The notes beneath the pieces were generated by a model. The model searched no databases and had not been told where the DNA came from. It saw only the letters and a list, made by a program, of their open reading frames with translations. From a virus, in IMG/VR virus record IMGVR_UViG_3300042397_001835, positions 1 to 28,149 of that record: a stretch of DNA of 28,149 nt. One strand, written 5' to 3'. The first letter of the stretch is position 1. Each line of letters opens with the position of its first letter. Both the position numbers and the translations under genes were made by a program. Below are positions 5,434-13,005 of this stretch, in pieces.

Positions 5434-7163
5434 AGCTTCTCCTTCAAGATCGCCCAGGCGACGCAGTGCAACTTGGTGCAGTCTCCGTAGTGGTCGTTCT
5501 CGACGTTCTTGAACTGGAAGGGGGTGACCCGGTTGTTCCTGTTCTCCACGAGCACTTGGCCGCTGTGTCCCGAGAGAAATTCCCTCGAGGCATCCGCCGG
5601 GAAGTGGAGGAGCGGCGGCAGCTTCTTCTGGATCCTTTCGACATACAGATGCATCTTCCACACGAAATCTGAATACGCGTAGAGCATGGTGCCGAGTCCT
5701 GGCAGCGGACTGGCTGAGAAGTGCTTGAAGGTGGCGGCTCCTCCTTTGCTCGGGTAGAAGAGGCCAGACGATCTGGCACAGACGGCATACACTCTCTCGG
5801 TGAAGAAACCTGAGTCGATCAGTCCGGCCATGGGGCGGACGATGGTCTCGCCGTCGGGCATGAGGTAGGCGCGGGCATTCAGGAAATCCTCCCTGACCAG
5901 GTCGTCCACGTCCTCGACCTCTCCCCAGTCGATGACCCAGCTCTCGCCGGACATGATCCGCGCCTCGACGGTCCAGTGGGTGCGCTTCCCGCCGGGATCG
6001 GCGCAGAGGGTGAGCATGGGCTGCTGGCCGTCGATGACCGCCGCCTCGGGGATCTCCCGCTGCCGGTATGCTCCGCGCAGATCCATGAGGCTCTCGTCCT
6101 TGATGGTGGTCGCCCGATCCTCCCAGGGCATGCCGAGGTAGGTGTTGTGGAAATCATGGAGGCCGCCGGGGGTTCCTTTCTTCTGCAAGAAGAGCTTGGC
6201 CAGTTCCCCCCATGTGGACTGGGGGGAATACATGGCATTCAGGTGGCATGAGATATGGTCGCGGGGGGCTGCCGTGTTCCCAATGATCCACCGGCCCCCG
6301 GCCACCAAGGCCCTCTGCATTTCCTGTGGCCATAGATCCCCGCACTCTTCGCACTGGTAGCACGCTGAATCGGCCACGCCGTCCAGATCCCAAGCACCAT
6401 CCGAACCGCGAAGCGAATCGGACCAGCGGACGTTCTCAAACTGGAGGTGCTGGAGATGGCCGCACTCAGGACAGGCGACATGGTAGCGGTGCTGGCTACC
6501 GGCCATGAACTGGGAGTAGATGGCACCAGTCGCGACGGTGGGAGTCGAGACCAGGACGCGCTTGCAGATGCTCCGGTAGAAGTTGGTGCGGGCCATGGCA
6601 AGCTCGAGCGAAGGGGCCTCGGTCGCGGAGGCATCTGGCCATTTGTCCACCTCGTCGCAAAAGAGGTATCGGGTGGGACGGGAGGCGAGGTTGGCCTCGC
6701 TGTTCGACCCGACCAACTTGACGGTGCAGGACTTGAACTGCATCTCGGTTTTTTTGAACAGATCGGGATCGTCAGGCATGACTGTCTTAATCGCCGCGCA
6801 GGAGCGCAGCCGGGGGATCAGTTCACGCTCGCTCCATGACTTGGCATTTTCAGCGGTCGATGTGACATAGAGGATCGGACCGGGATCTTCGGCGACGGCA
6901 TACTGTATGAGATTTGCCAGCAGGGTGGTCCCTCCGATCTGGGCACTCTTCACAAAGGTGATCTGGCGGACGCTTCGGTCGCCGAACCAGAGATGAAGCT
7001 GCCGGAGATATGGGGTGAAGTCGCAGGAGAATCTGCCGGGGCGCGGTGAGAAGCGCGGATCAATGACGATCTCCCGCTCGGCCCATGTCAGCGGATCGGG
7101 GCGCTCCTTCGGCTCCCACATGGAAGCCAGATCGGCCTCAAGCTTCTTCAGTGCCGGTGACAT
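5430..7163 (-). CDS. Terminase large subunit (lambda gpA / GpA family)
   Basis: This is a 577-residue packaging ATPase and nuclease. The ATPase domain has a Walker A variant KSAQIGGTT (residues 72-80), as in gpA, a TSTAENAKSWSERELIPRL segment and Walker B YLFCDEVD (166-173). A zinc-binding region follows (CPECGHLQ at 231-238, then CYQCEECG). The C-terminal half has the nuclease-like ADPGGKRTHWTVEA and GLIDSGFFTERV. I chose ATG 7163 (MSPALKKLEADLASMW) rather than the longer frame, because the upstream 32 residues are Pro/Arg-rich and overlap the small subunit. With this start the overlap with the small terminase gene is 26 bases. Confidence 0.94.
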   Translation of the reverse strand: MSPALKKLEADLASMWEPKERPDPLTWAEREIVIDPRFSPRPGRFSCDFTPYLRQLHLWFGDRSVRQITFVKSAQIGGTTLLANLIQYAVAEDPGPILYVTSTAENAKSWSERELIPRLRSCAAIKTVMPDDPDLFKKTEMQFKSCTVKLVGSNSEANLASRPTRYLFCDEVDKWPDASATEAPSLELAMARTNFYRSICKRVLVSTPTVATGAIYSQFMAGSQHRYHVACPECGHLQHLQFENVRWSDSLRGSDGAWDLDGVADSACYQCEECGDLWPQEMQRALVAGGRWIIGNTAAPRDHISCHLNAMYSPQSTWGELAKLFLQKKGTPGGLHDFHNTYLGMPWEDRATTIKDESLMDLRGAYRQREIPEAAVIDGQQPMLTLCADPGGKRTHWTVEARIMSGESWVIDWGEVEDVDDLVREDFLNARAYLMPDGETIVRPMAGLIDSGFFTERVYAVCARSSGLFYPSKGGAATFKHFSASPLPGLGTMLYAYSDFVWKMHLYVERIQKKLPPLLHFPADASREFLSGHSGQVLVENRNNRVTPFQFKNVENDHYGDCTKLHCVAWAILKEKL

Positions 7164-7740
7164 CGGGTAGGTTCTTGGTATTCCAAGGGGCTGAGGACGA
7201 GGCCGTGGAAAGTTCGCGCAGGATCGCAACCACTTCCTCCCGGACAATCCCGGCAACATCGGCCTGAGACTCGATCCGTGCCGCCAGCACGTCGGGAAGG
7301 TTCTCCATCAGGCCCTTCGCCATGGCCATGTTCCCAAGGATGAACTCCGAGACTTTCGAGACCTCGACCAGCCGACCGGCAGCGGTGGAAAGTTTCAGGT
7401 TGTTCTCCGAGACAAGGGTCCAGAGCTTGTGCGCCTCGATGCTGGCCTTCAGTAAAGTCGGCAGGGAGTTCATGTCGCCACGCCCCTCGGCCTGATCACA
7501 GAGAAGTGAGAGCCTCGCATGACGGACAGCGGCGGCCTGCTCGGTCTCCTCCGGAGTCATCGGCTTGGCATTTGCCTCGGGTCGCGCAAAGGAAAAGGTC
7601 GAATCCTGGGCACGAGATCGCAGGAAATCGCGCCAGCGGGGATCGTCAGAGTTGCGCCAGTTCCTGACGGCGCGGACGGAGACGGAGTGGACCTTGGCGC
7701 ACTCCTCGATGAGGGCTGATTCGTGTCGGGATTTCCGCAT
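7138..7740 (-). CDS. Terminase small subunit
   Basis: This 200-residue protein would recognise DNA for packaging. The N-terminus is a helix-turn-helix (ALIEECAKVHSVSVRAVRNW then RNSDDPRWRDF), as in Nu1-type small terminases. The rest is helical with a charged linker and a C-terminal tail that probably contacts the large subunit. It lies directly before the large subunit and overlaps it. It is the first gene of the late head block after a 395-base gene-free stretch. TTTGACA lies 13 bases upstream of its ATG. Confidence 0.88.
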   Translation of the reverse strand: MRKSRHESALIEECAKVHSVSVRAVRNWRNSDDPRWRDFLRSRAQDSTFSFARPEANAKPMTPEETEQAAAVRHARLSLLCDQAEGRGDMNSLPTLLKASIEAHKLWTLVSENNLKLSTAAGRLVEVSKVSEFILGNMAMAKGLMENLPDVLAARIESQADVAGIVREEVVAILRELSTASSSAPWNTKNLPDVTGTEEA

Positions 7741-7753
7741 GACTTCCTCGGAA

Positions 7754-7760
7754 TGTCAAA
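7754..7760 (-). promoter_or_regulatory. TTTGACA motif (N13 to TerS ATG 7740)
   Basis: Minus-strand TTTGACA exactly 13 bases before the small terminase start. The intervening bases include GAGGAAG, so a weak Shine-Dalgarno site may coexist here. Confidence 0.6.
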
Positions 7761-8135
7761 GGAAGGGAACGGAATGGGTTGGGAACGGAAGGAAATGGAT
7801 CGCTTCCCTAATGTGTGGCCCTAATACGCTCGGAAATATCTCGAACGGCCACTCCGAGGATTTCTGGGGACGGGAAAAAGATTCCTTCCGGAGGGGGTGG
7901 GCGAGGACGTTCCGACGCTTGACGCCGTTCCCCCCCAGTTTCTACTCGAGCGACCGAGAGAAAAACTAACTGGGAGATCAAAAGACAATCGATACATTCT
8001 AGATAATATGAATAAGAGGTTAATGGTAAGTGTCTTGATCGGGTCGAATGTGGTGCGGAGAGACAATCGCAAAGCCGCCACTCACAGTCGGTAAAACACG
8101 CCGAACCATAAAAACCCATTCCCTCTTTCCCGAAT
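7761..8135. other. Gene-free region between early and head modules
   Basis: About 375 bases with no convincing gene: the open frames on both strands have implausible compositions. The right half (7970-8040) is AT-rich compared with its surroundings and could hold a promoter or packaging start (cos/pac), since it sits just before the small terminase. Near 7760-7790 are repeated GGAACGGA units. At 8079-8092 is the first of two copies of CACTCACAGTCGGT. No assignment is firm. Confidence 0.4.
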
Positions 8136-8166
8136 TCATTGGCCACTACCGACACTCACAGTCGGT
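8079..8166. repeat. Direct repeat CACTCACAGTCGGT with hairpin
   Basis: Two exact 14-base copies lie at 8079-8092 and 8153-8166, 74 bases apart. The second is part of an ACCGAC/GTCGGT inverted repeat (8148-8166). That copy overlaps the 3' end of the lipoprotein gene. Possible roles are an operator pair, terminase binding sites (it lies upstream of the small terminase) or a terminator for the early operon. Confidence 0.5.
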
Positions 8167-8348
8167 TTCTTTGGAAATCCAAGGGCGCGGGACGGACGGT
8201 GGGATTGAGGCTGAGCGGCCTGCTCCATCTCACGGATCGCATCCATCTTCCCCATCATATAAGCGGCGAGAAGTAGCTTGGAATCTGGCGATTTAGTGGA
8301 GGAGCATCCGGCGGTAACTATGGCCATAAAAAGGAAAACCCTGCGCAT
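8136..8348 (-). CDS. Small phage lipoprotein
   Basis: This 70-residue protein starts at ATG 8348 with MRRVFLFMAIVTAGC, a short basic N-region, a hydrophobic core and a lipobox-like VTAGC with Cys15. Thr at -3 is less usual. The mature part (SSTKSPDSKLLLAAYMMGKM and an acidic/basic tail) has no recognised domain. A six-codon longer frame is possible. It is the last gene of the early operon. Prophage-encoded lipoproteins can act in superinfection exclusion or alter the host surface; nothing here proves that. The coding end overlaps the 8148-8166 inverted repeat. Confidence 0.65.
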   Translation of the reverse strand: MRRVFLFMAIVTAGCSSTKSPDSKLLLAAYMMGKMDAIREMEQAAQPQSHRPSRALGFPKKPTVSVGSGQ

Positions 8349-8391
8349 GGCCGGTGAGCCTTGCACAGGGTGGAATGTTCCGCCAGCTGCT

Positions 8392-9495
8392 TTAGCTTAC
8401 ACGCCAGCGGCGATTGTCCTTCCCCCCCACGCGCTCTAGCTTCACCGTCCCCAGCTCCTCACCGAAGCGGAAGACCCGCCCGTTATAGCGAGCGAAGAGG
8501 CGCGACATCTTGCACCTGCTAGATTGATAAAGATCGAACTCCTTAGTCTCCCGGTCCACCTTCCCCTTGATCTGCTCATCGAAGAGGCCACGGTTCCGGC
8601 AGATCCAGATCACCTCGTCGAATGTCACGCCCTCACGGGTGCGGAGTTCAAGGCCATCCTGGAATATCCCCTCGGCCATGGCCTGCACCAGATCGCGCAT
8701 GTCTGCCGCGTCTGGATCTCCGAAGTCCTCGCTCTCGGGCTTTCGTAGCGGATCGCCGAAGCCCGCATTCTCCACGATCCCCCCGATGACCCGACTCCAG
8801 TCCTCGAAGCCAACGAGCCGCGACGAGCAGGCAGGACGCCCGGCCTTGTCCCATGCCACGATGAGCGACCAGAGAGCCGAGAGAATGGCGAATCTCACCT
8901 CCGGCCTCGCCAGATACTCAGCCCCCATCGGACGCTCGATCTTGCGGGCCTGCGGGTCTGCCTCCTTTTGGAAGAGATCGATGAAGATCGACCGCCGCGC
9001 GATGTCAGAGGAGACCTCCGCCTGGTTCGAGGTGAACATCAGCATGGTCTGCTTGGCCACCTCATACTTGGCCGACGATCCGAGCCGACGCACCGAGACC
9101 ACCGAGGAAGTGGCAAATTGCTCCAGATAGGCGCTGTCCAGCTTGTCCTTCACATTGTCGAAGATCACCGAGTCCGATCCCGCCAGCACCTCCGAGTCCA
9201 GCACCTTCTGCAGTTCCTCCCGTTCCTCCGGGAGGGCTCGCATCGCTGCGAAGCCGCGCACCGGGATCTCCACCACCATGGCGAGGAGAGACTTCCCCGC
9301 CGCAGGGCCATTGGCATTCCAGATGGTGAGCGGCACCTGAGCCTGCTCAGGAAGCAGCGAGACGGCGAATCGCGTCATCATCGCCGCAATCTGGCAGGAG
9401 AGGGAACGCCCCCCATCATCGGCGAAGGGGAACTCGTGGAGGAGATCCGTCAGGTAATCGACGGCAGCCGACTTGGGCATCAGGTCGTATGTCAT
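8392..9495 (-). CDS. SF3/D5-like replicative helicase ATPase
   Basis: This 367-residue protein looks like the ATPase part of a phage/plasmid primase-helicase. Walker A is NANGPAAGKS (60-69), Walker B DSVIFDN (108-114), a sensor-like MLMFTSNQ (151-158) and Arg fingers in DIARRSIFIDL (164-174). These fit the superfamily 3 helicase pattern and suggest a ring helicase that unwinds phage DNA. The primase is not fused: a linker-like protein and an archaeo-eukaryotic primase are encoded as separate genes upstream. The start overlaps the preceding stop (ATGA), and AAGGAG precedes it by five bases. Confidence 0.85.
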   Translation of the reverse strand: MTYDLMPKSAAVDYLTDLLHEFPFADDGGRSLSCQIAAMMTRFAVSLLPEQAQVPLTIWNANGPAAGKSLLAMVVEIPVRGFAAMRALPEEREELQKVLDSEVLAGSDSVIFDNVKDKLDSAYLEQFATSSVVSVRRLGSSAKYEVAKQTMLMFTSNQAEVSSDIARRSIFIDLFQKEADPQARKIERPMGAEYLARPEVRFAILSALWSLIVAWDKAGRPACSSRLVGFEDWSRVIGGIVENAGFGDPLRKPESEDFGDPDAADMRDLVQAMAEGIFQDGLELRTREGVTFDEVIWICRNRGLFDEQIKGKVDRETKEFDLYQSSRCKMSRLFARYNGRVFRFGEELGTVKLERVGGKDNRRWRVS

Positions 9496-9746
9496 TTGGA
9501 CTCCTTTAGCTTCTTGATCTCGTTACGTAGTTCGTATGATTCGTTATAGCCGCCTTTTCGGAATCCTTCGATGATCCCTGCGTAATGGTGCAGTTGTTGA
9601 ACTATCGCCTCGGCTTTCTCGGATCGCTCTTTCCAATGAGAGGCCATCATGTCGCCACGCCTTGCGGCATCCATGACCATTTCTTTAGATCTCTCAAGTT
9701 CATCACGGAGCCTTGCGACCTCGTTGTTGGTGTCTGGTTGGTTCAT
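9492..9746 (-). CDS. Small coiled-coil protein
   Basis: This 84-residue, charged, helical protein begins MNQPDTNNEVARLRDELERS. Heptad-like spacing runs through most of its length, and it ends in a Lys-rich NEIKKLKESK. No family is recognised. It overlaps both neighbours by four bases (ATGA), so it is translated in series with the 47-residue protein before it and the helicase after it. A role in replication is only suggested by that context. Confidence 0.75.
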   Translation of the reverse strand: MNQPDTNNEVARLRDELERSKEMVMDAARRGDMMASHWKERSEKAEAIVQQLHHYAGIIEGFRKGGYNESYELRNEIKKLKESK

Positions 9747-9886
9747 TTGTGCGTGTTTGGTTTTGGTTTCTGTTCCTTCTTCTTCCAGTTGATCGCCGCA
9801 AAGTTGCGCCGATACTCATTGGAGAAATTATTCCTGGGCGCATCGCCCTTGCCGTTCTCGGCAGTCTTTCGGTTTTCATCCTTCAT
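9743..9886 (-). CDS. 47-residue basic protein
   Basis: A small gene: ATG 9886 to TGA 9743, beginning MKDENRKTAENGKGDAPRNN and ending in a Lys/Pro-rich tail (WKKKEQKPKPNTHK). The motif NNFSNEYRRNFAAINW looks structured. AAGG lies eight bases before the ATG, within a period-7 repeat (CTGAAGG). The stop overlaps the next start by three bases in an ATGA. Length and coupling support a real gene; the function is unknown. Confidence 0.6.
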   Translation of the reverse strand: MKDENRKTAENGKGDAPRNNFSNEYRRNFAAINWKKKEQKPKPNTHK

Positions 9887-9888
9887 AA

Positions 9889-9910
9889 TTCAGCCTTCAG
9901 CCTTTCGGCC
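9889..9910. repeat. Period-7 repeat TTCAGCC, copy 1
   Basis: Two TTCAGCC units plus a diverged third fill the short gap between the linker protein and the 47-residue gene. Related copies lie at 10429-10454 and 11371-11404. Confidence 0.55.
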
Positions 9911-10389
9911 TACGCCTCCTTGACTAGGATCTTGGTCTCGGCGTCATAGCCCGCCGACTGGAGAGTCAGTTCACCGGCACGGATGATCGGAACGGGGATA
10001 CGCGAGATCCGGCGCAGAGGACGTTGCAGGGTGAGGAACTGGTGAGAGGTCAGGCACGCCTCCGCCTGCATCTTGTTCATGGAGTCGGGCCGGGCCTCAT
10101 AGGCATCGGAGCCGTCCTCCTTCTTCCATGGCATCTTGACCAGCTTCACCGTGCGGAGATTCTTCTCAGCATAGGTGCGGAAGCAGGCCGGGGTCAGCGG
10201 CTGCATCCTGTCAGTCTTCGGCTCCAGCACCACGGGGAGACCGTCTTGGAGAAAGACCCCGTTCCGGCTCATCACCTCGCCGATGTCATTGGCGAAGTCC
10301 GATAGGATCCTCCCCACCCGGGGAAGCTCGATGTGCGGCAGACCCGGGTCAGTGCCTGGGGTGGGAGAGGGTTCATTGTTTTCAGTCAT
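9910..10389 (-). CDS. Primase-helicase linker-like protein
   Basis: This 159-residue protein resembles the segment that, in fused phage primase-helicases, lies between the primase and the ATPase. The features are GVFLQDGLPVVLEPKTDRMQ, a LTPACFRTYAE helix, RRISRIPVPIIRAGELTLQ and a final SAGYDAETKILV, the typical GYD-x-xT-x-hh sequence before the helicase. It has no catalytic motif of its own. It is encoded between the primase gene and the helicase gene in the same direction. I infer that it bridges the two in a replication complex. A TTTGACT lies 20 bases before its ATG, an off-spacing copy of the late-gene motif. Confidence 0.68.
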   Translation of the reverse strand: MTENNEPSPTPGTDPGLPHIELPRVGRILSDFANDIGEVMSRNGVFLQDGLPVVLEPKTDRMQPLTPACFRTYAEKNLRTVKLVKMPWKKEDGSDAYEARPDSMNKMQAEACLTSHQFLTLQRPLRRISRIPVPIIRAGELTLQSAGYDAETKILVKEA

Positions 10390-10428
10390 GTGCGTGTGTT
10401 CGTTGAGTCAGTCAAATCTTGGTTTTTT

Positions 10429-10454
10429 TTCAGCCTTCAGCCTTCAGTCTTCAG
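10429..10454. repeat. Period-7 repeat TTCAGCC, copy 2
   Basis: Three to four tandem TTCAGCC/TTCAGTC units, preceded on the plus strand by a run of eight T, in the 79-base gap after the primase gene. In the minus sense it begins 15 bases past the primase stop codon. Confidence 0.65.
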
Positions 10455-10468
10455 ACCTGCTGCCACCC

Positions 10469-11668
10469 CTATCGGTGGTGCAGATCGGCCAGAGCCCCCG
10501 CATCCCGTCGTAGCTCCGAGGCCATCGGTGAGAATTTCGCATTGCAGGGAGCGTAAAATTCCAGCCTCTCCGCGCAGGAGAGCATGAGGTCGGCATCCTC
10601 ACCCCACGCCGCAGCGCGAGCCGCCTCCACCGCATCCCGCAGCGCATCGCGGAGCGGAGGCCGGTCGATGATCCTCTCACCGAATGGAGGCCACGGATTC
10701 ACATAGAGCAGCTTCTGGAGCGCACCCTTCTCCGAGCGGTATTGCTGGGGGAGACGGGTCAGGCGCACCGCAGTAAGAGCCTTCGGATCAGCCCCGATCC
10801 GGGCGAGTGTCGCCTTCTGAGCGCGAGCCCAGGCATCCCACTCCGCCTTCGATGTCGGGCCGGAGAGAGCCGACATCCCCGAGCCACTGCCCGGCACACG
10901 GATCAGCGCATGGACAGACCGGCCACCGCTGGAATAGATCGCACTGACAGGCAGTGTCGTCTTGGCCAGAGCCCCCAGCCAGATGCGGGGATCCGCCTCA
11001 TCGGATTCCAGCAGGGCGAACTTCCAGCGCGTCACCGACTCCTCAGAGCGGCGTGATGGCTTCCCCGTGCGAGGGTTCGGGTATTCACGGCCATCGACCG
11101 GATTGGCCAGATACCACATCCCCCGGGAGCCACAGGCCGGGATCGGCTCATCTGGCCACAGAGCCTGACCTTGGGAACGGTCATCTGAGAAGATCAGCAC
11201 CTTCTCCCCCGCATAGAGGAGAGAGAGGAACCCTGCCGAGTCCAGCAGAGATGGATCGGCATAGGAACGTGAGGCGAACCAATCGAGCCTAGGGCGAAAC
11301 TCCCCAGCGAGAGCCGCCAGGGCCGCAGGGTCGAACTCCACCGGATCAGGCTTCGGCAGCGGCTTGTAGTCTTCAGCATTCAGCCTCCTTCCTTCAGCCT
11401 TTCCTTGCAGCAGATAGCCCGAGCCCTTCGAGGAGTGAGAGTTGGCGGCTGATCGCAGCTTATAGGCCAGCTCCCGCTCAGACCACGGGGGGGCGCAGCG
11501 GGCATTGTATTCCTGCATCAGGGCCATTGCCTCCGACTCACCCAGGGCGAACCCATGGACCAGAGCGCAGGCCACCGCGAAGGTCGCATCATGGCCCCCT
11601 GAGCCAGCGACCGCCGCATCCATGCGCGAGATATAACGGGAAGCCCGTTCTTGGATCGTCACGCTCAT
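10469..11668 (-). CDS. Archaeo-eukaryotic-type primase (AEP) with N-terminal PriCT-like domain
   Basis: This 399-residue protein would make primers for phage replication. Residues 22-75 (GSGGHDATFAVACALVHGF, then PPWSERELAYKLRSA) match the PriCT-type helical domain found with phage primases. Residues 212-311 carry the AEP signature: an acidic motif FALLESDE (217-224), an S-x-H motif GGRSVHALIRV (S251, H253) and a third motif RLTRLPQQYR (302-311). The PriCT-like part precedes the catalytic part, the reverse of many family members. Residues 89-100 are encoded by a period-7 repeat that runs in frame between the two domains. The start overlaps the upstream stop (ATGA). Confidence 0.82.
   Translation of the reverse strand: MSVTIQERASRYISRMDAAVAGSGGHDATFAVACALVHGFALGESEAMALMQEYNARCAPPWSERELAYKLRSAANSHSSKGSGYLLQGKAEGRRLNAEDYKPLPKPDPVEFDPAALAALAGEFRPRLDWFASRSYADPSLLDSAGFLSLLYAGEKVLIFSDDRSQGQALWPDEPIPACGSRGMWYLANPVDGREYPNPRTGKPSRRSEESVTRWKFALLESDEADPRIWLGALAKTTLPVSAIYSSGGRSVHALIRVPGSGSGMSALSGPTSKAEWDAWARAQKATLARIGADPKALTAVRLTRLPQQYRSEKGALQKLLYVNPWPPFGERIIDRPPLRDALRDAVEAARAAAWGEDADLMLSCAERLEFYAPCNAKFSPMASELRRDAGALADLHHR
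11371..11404. repeat. Period-7 repeat TTCAGCC copy inside the primase gene
   Basis: Diverged tandem TTCAGCC units inside the primase reading frame, coding residues 89-100 between the PriCT-like and catalytic domains. It is related to the intergenic copies at 9889 and 10429. Confidence 0.55.
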
Positions 11669-12372
11669 GCGTGGGAGGCTGTTAGCGGTTTAGACTGAAG
11701 GCTGTTAGGTTGCAGAAACTCATCCGCTGCCCGATACGCGTTAAGAAGAGCTACAACCTCCTTACCAGTTGGCTCATCCCCGAACATCCTGTGCAGTAGG
11801 GCGGAACAAAGGTTCGATAGAAGCTCGCGCAGTTCGCCAGCCATGAATCGCTGCCTCTCTACCTCGGCCTTGGATGCGGCAAGCTCTCGCTGCAATTTGT
11901 CAGCGTGCTCCCAGATGGTTCCAGCGGGGTCTTGCCCCTCTGCTATGTGAGCGTTTTTCAGGTCGATGTATTTCTCCTTCCAAGTTCTCCACTCGGCAGC
12001 CTTGGTTGCTAATTCAATTAACTCCTTGTGAGTTCGACGACCATCGTCGCCCAGTGCGGCTCGGATCTCTTTGACCTCGGCCTGTGCTTTCTCGCATCGC
12101 TCAAGCAAATCTAAAAACGCTTTATGGCGAGACTCTGGAAGCGTTTGCAGCCTCTCGACCTCGGCCTGTGATGCGGCGAGTTCCTGACGAGCCTCACAAA
12201 GGACATCCTGATAAAACCTCCCCTCTGGTGCGCCATAGCTTCCGCAGGTGTAGTAGATCACTTTTCCGTCGCCTTCCTTAAACGGCATTCGGTTTCCGTT
12301 GCATCTGGGGCAGGCATCCGTTCGTGGCGTCTCTGATTCATTTCCTGAGTTCCTGAGTTCCTTATTATTCAT
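11665..12372 (-). CDS. Zinc-ribbon and coiled-coil protein
   Basis: This 235-residue protein has an N-terminal CPRCNGNRMPF and a further Cys (YYTCG), then Cys in DVLCEARQE, suggesting a small metal site. Long helices rich in Ala, Glu and Arg follow, with two repeats of the type ELAASQAEVERLQ/ELAASKAEVERQR, a coiled coil over roughly residues 60-190. The N-terminal NKELRNSGNE is coded by a GGAACTCAGGAACTCAGG repeat, so the start may have been captured from an intergenic element. Function unknown. It overlaps the primase start by four bases. Confidence 0.75.
   Translation of the reverse strand: MNNKELRNSGNESETPRTDACPRCNGNRMPFKEGDGKVIYYTCGSYGAPEGRFYQDVLCEARQELAASQAEVERLQTLPESRHKAFLDLLERCEKAQAEVKEIRAALGDDGRRTHKELIELATKAAEWRTWKEKYIDLKNAHIAEGQDPAGTIWEHADKLQRELAASKAEVERQRFMAGELRELLSNLCSALLHRMFGDEPTGKEVVALLNAYRAADEFLQPNSLQSKPLTASHA
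12342..12362. repeat. Period-9 repeat TTCCTGAG, copy at a gene start
   Basis: Two units of TTCCTGAG(T) in tandem. Its complement appears as an inverted pair at 19920-20030. Here it codes residues 4-10 of the zinc-ribbon protein. Confidence 0.55.
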
Positions 12373-12375
12373 AGT

Positions 12376-12570
12376 TCACAGATCCAGATTGGAAGGGGTA
12401 GACCGCAGGCCGGGCACCTCGAGGGCATCGACTTTGACCCAGATCCCGACACCTCCGGACGAGTCGGCAGGGACCACGCAGACCTCGCTCGTCTTCGCAT
12501 GGATCTGGACCACCTTCATCAGGCGGCCCGACGACTTCAGGCGCACCAGCTCAGAAATTTTCAAGTTCAT
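12376..12570 (-). CDS. Small SH3-like protein (YodC/DUF2158-like)
   Basis: This 64-residue protein starts at ATG 12570. The segment SELVRLKSSGRLMKVVQIH resembles the G-D-V-V-x-L-K-S-G-G-P-x-M-T-V pattern of the YodC family of small beta-barrel proteins, followed by EVCVVPAD and IWVKVDALE strands. The family call is by eye; the biochemical role of that family is unclear. GAGGAG just before two adjacent ATG codons gives a good ribosome site; 12573 is an alternative start. It overlaps the upstream gene by 20 bases. Confidence 0.65.
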   Translation of the reverse strand: MNLKISELVRLKSSGRLMKVVQIHAKTSEVCVVPADSSGGVGIWVKVDALEVPGLRSTPSNLDL

Positions 12571-12784
12571 CATCCTCCTCCTCATTGATGTGTTGGGCCT
12601 TGCGGCGGCGGACCGAGCCGAACGAGAAAGTCGAGACACGCTCCATCCCGCGACTTGCGAAGAAGGCATCACACTTCCGTTTGATTTCAGCCTGGGGGAT
12701 CCTCCCGCACAGACCGGCCTCATCTCCCGACTTGGAGAGACGCATCAGCTTCCCGTTCATCGTGGCCCAGCCGTCTGCATTCAT
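12551..12784 (-). CDS. 77-residue phage protein, function unknown
   Basis: It begins MNADGWATMNGKLMRLSKSG and ends in an acidic EEEDDELENF tail. The middle (CGRIPQAEIKRKCDAFFASR) is basic and helical. No family is recognised. It overlaps the upstream gene by four bases and the downstream one by 20, inside a run of coupled early genes. Confidence 0.65.
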   Translation of the reverse strand: MNADGWATMNGKLMRLSKSGDEAGLCGRIPQAEIKRKCDAFFASRGMERVSTFSFGSVRRRKAQHINEEEDDELENF

Positions 12785-13005
12785 CGGCGCTTCCTCCGGG
12801 ACTTCGGTGCATCGAGGGCCATCGACGGGGCGAATCGATCCAGTTCGATCTGCATCTTTCTGAGCGCCTTCCCGAACTCAGCCAGCTCCTCCTGGTTGGA
12901 GAAGGAAGACTTGTCCAGCACATCGGAGGCAGCCGCCCGGATCCGACGGCACTCCGCCTTCAGAGCTTGGATCTCATCGCAGAGATCGATAACGCCGGAG
13001 TCCAT
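12781..13005 (-). CDS. 74-residue coiled-coil protein
   Basis: The protein begins MDSGVIDLCDEIQALKAECR, is helical, and ends in a very basic PKSRRKRR tail that could bind nucleic acid. The start shares one base with the upstream stop (TAATG). Function unknown. Its place is in the early coupled gene run. Confidence 0.68.
   Translation of the reverse strand: MDSGVIDLCDEIQALKAECRRIRAAASDVLDKSSFSNQEELAEFGKALRKMQIELDRFAPSMALDAPKSRRKRR

Noticed and set aside
7164-7259. 32-codon N-terminal extension of the large terminase
   Set aside because: It lies wholly inside the small terminase gene and is Pro/Arg-rich; ATG 7163 gives the normal GpA start.
741-7760. TTTGACA copies as ordinary sigma-70 promoters
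   Set aside because: No TATAAT-like box lies about 17 bases downstream at the copies checked, and transcription would start inside the coding region. It is not formally excluded for leaderless or unknown sigma factors.
7808-8155. 115-codon minus-strand frame in the gap before the small terminase
   Set aside because: The composition is Cys/Ser/Arg-rich and random-looking, with no ribosome site. Other frames there are no better.
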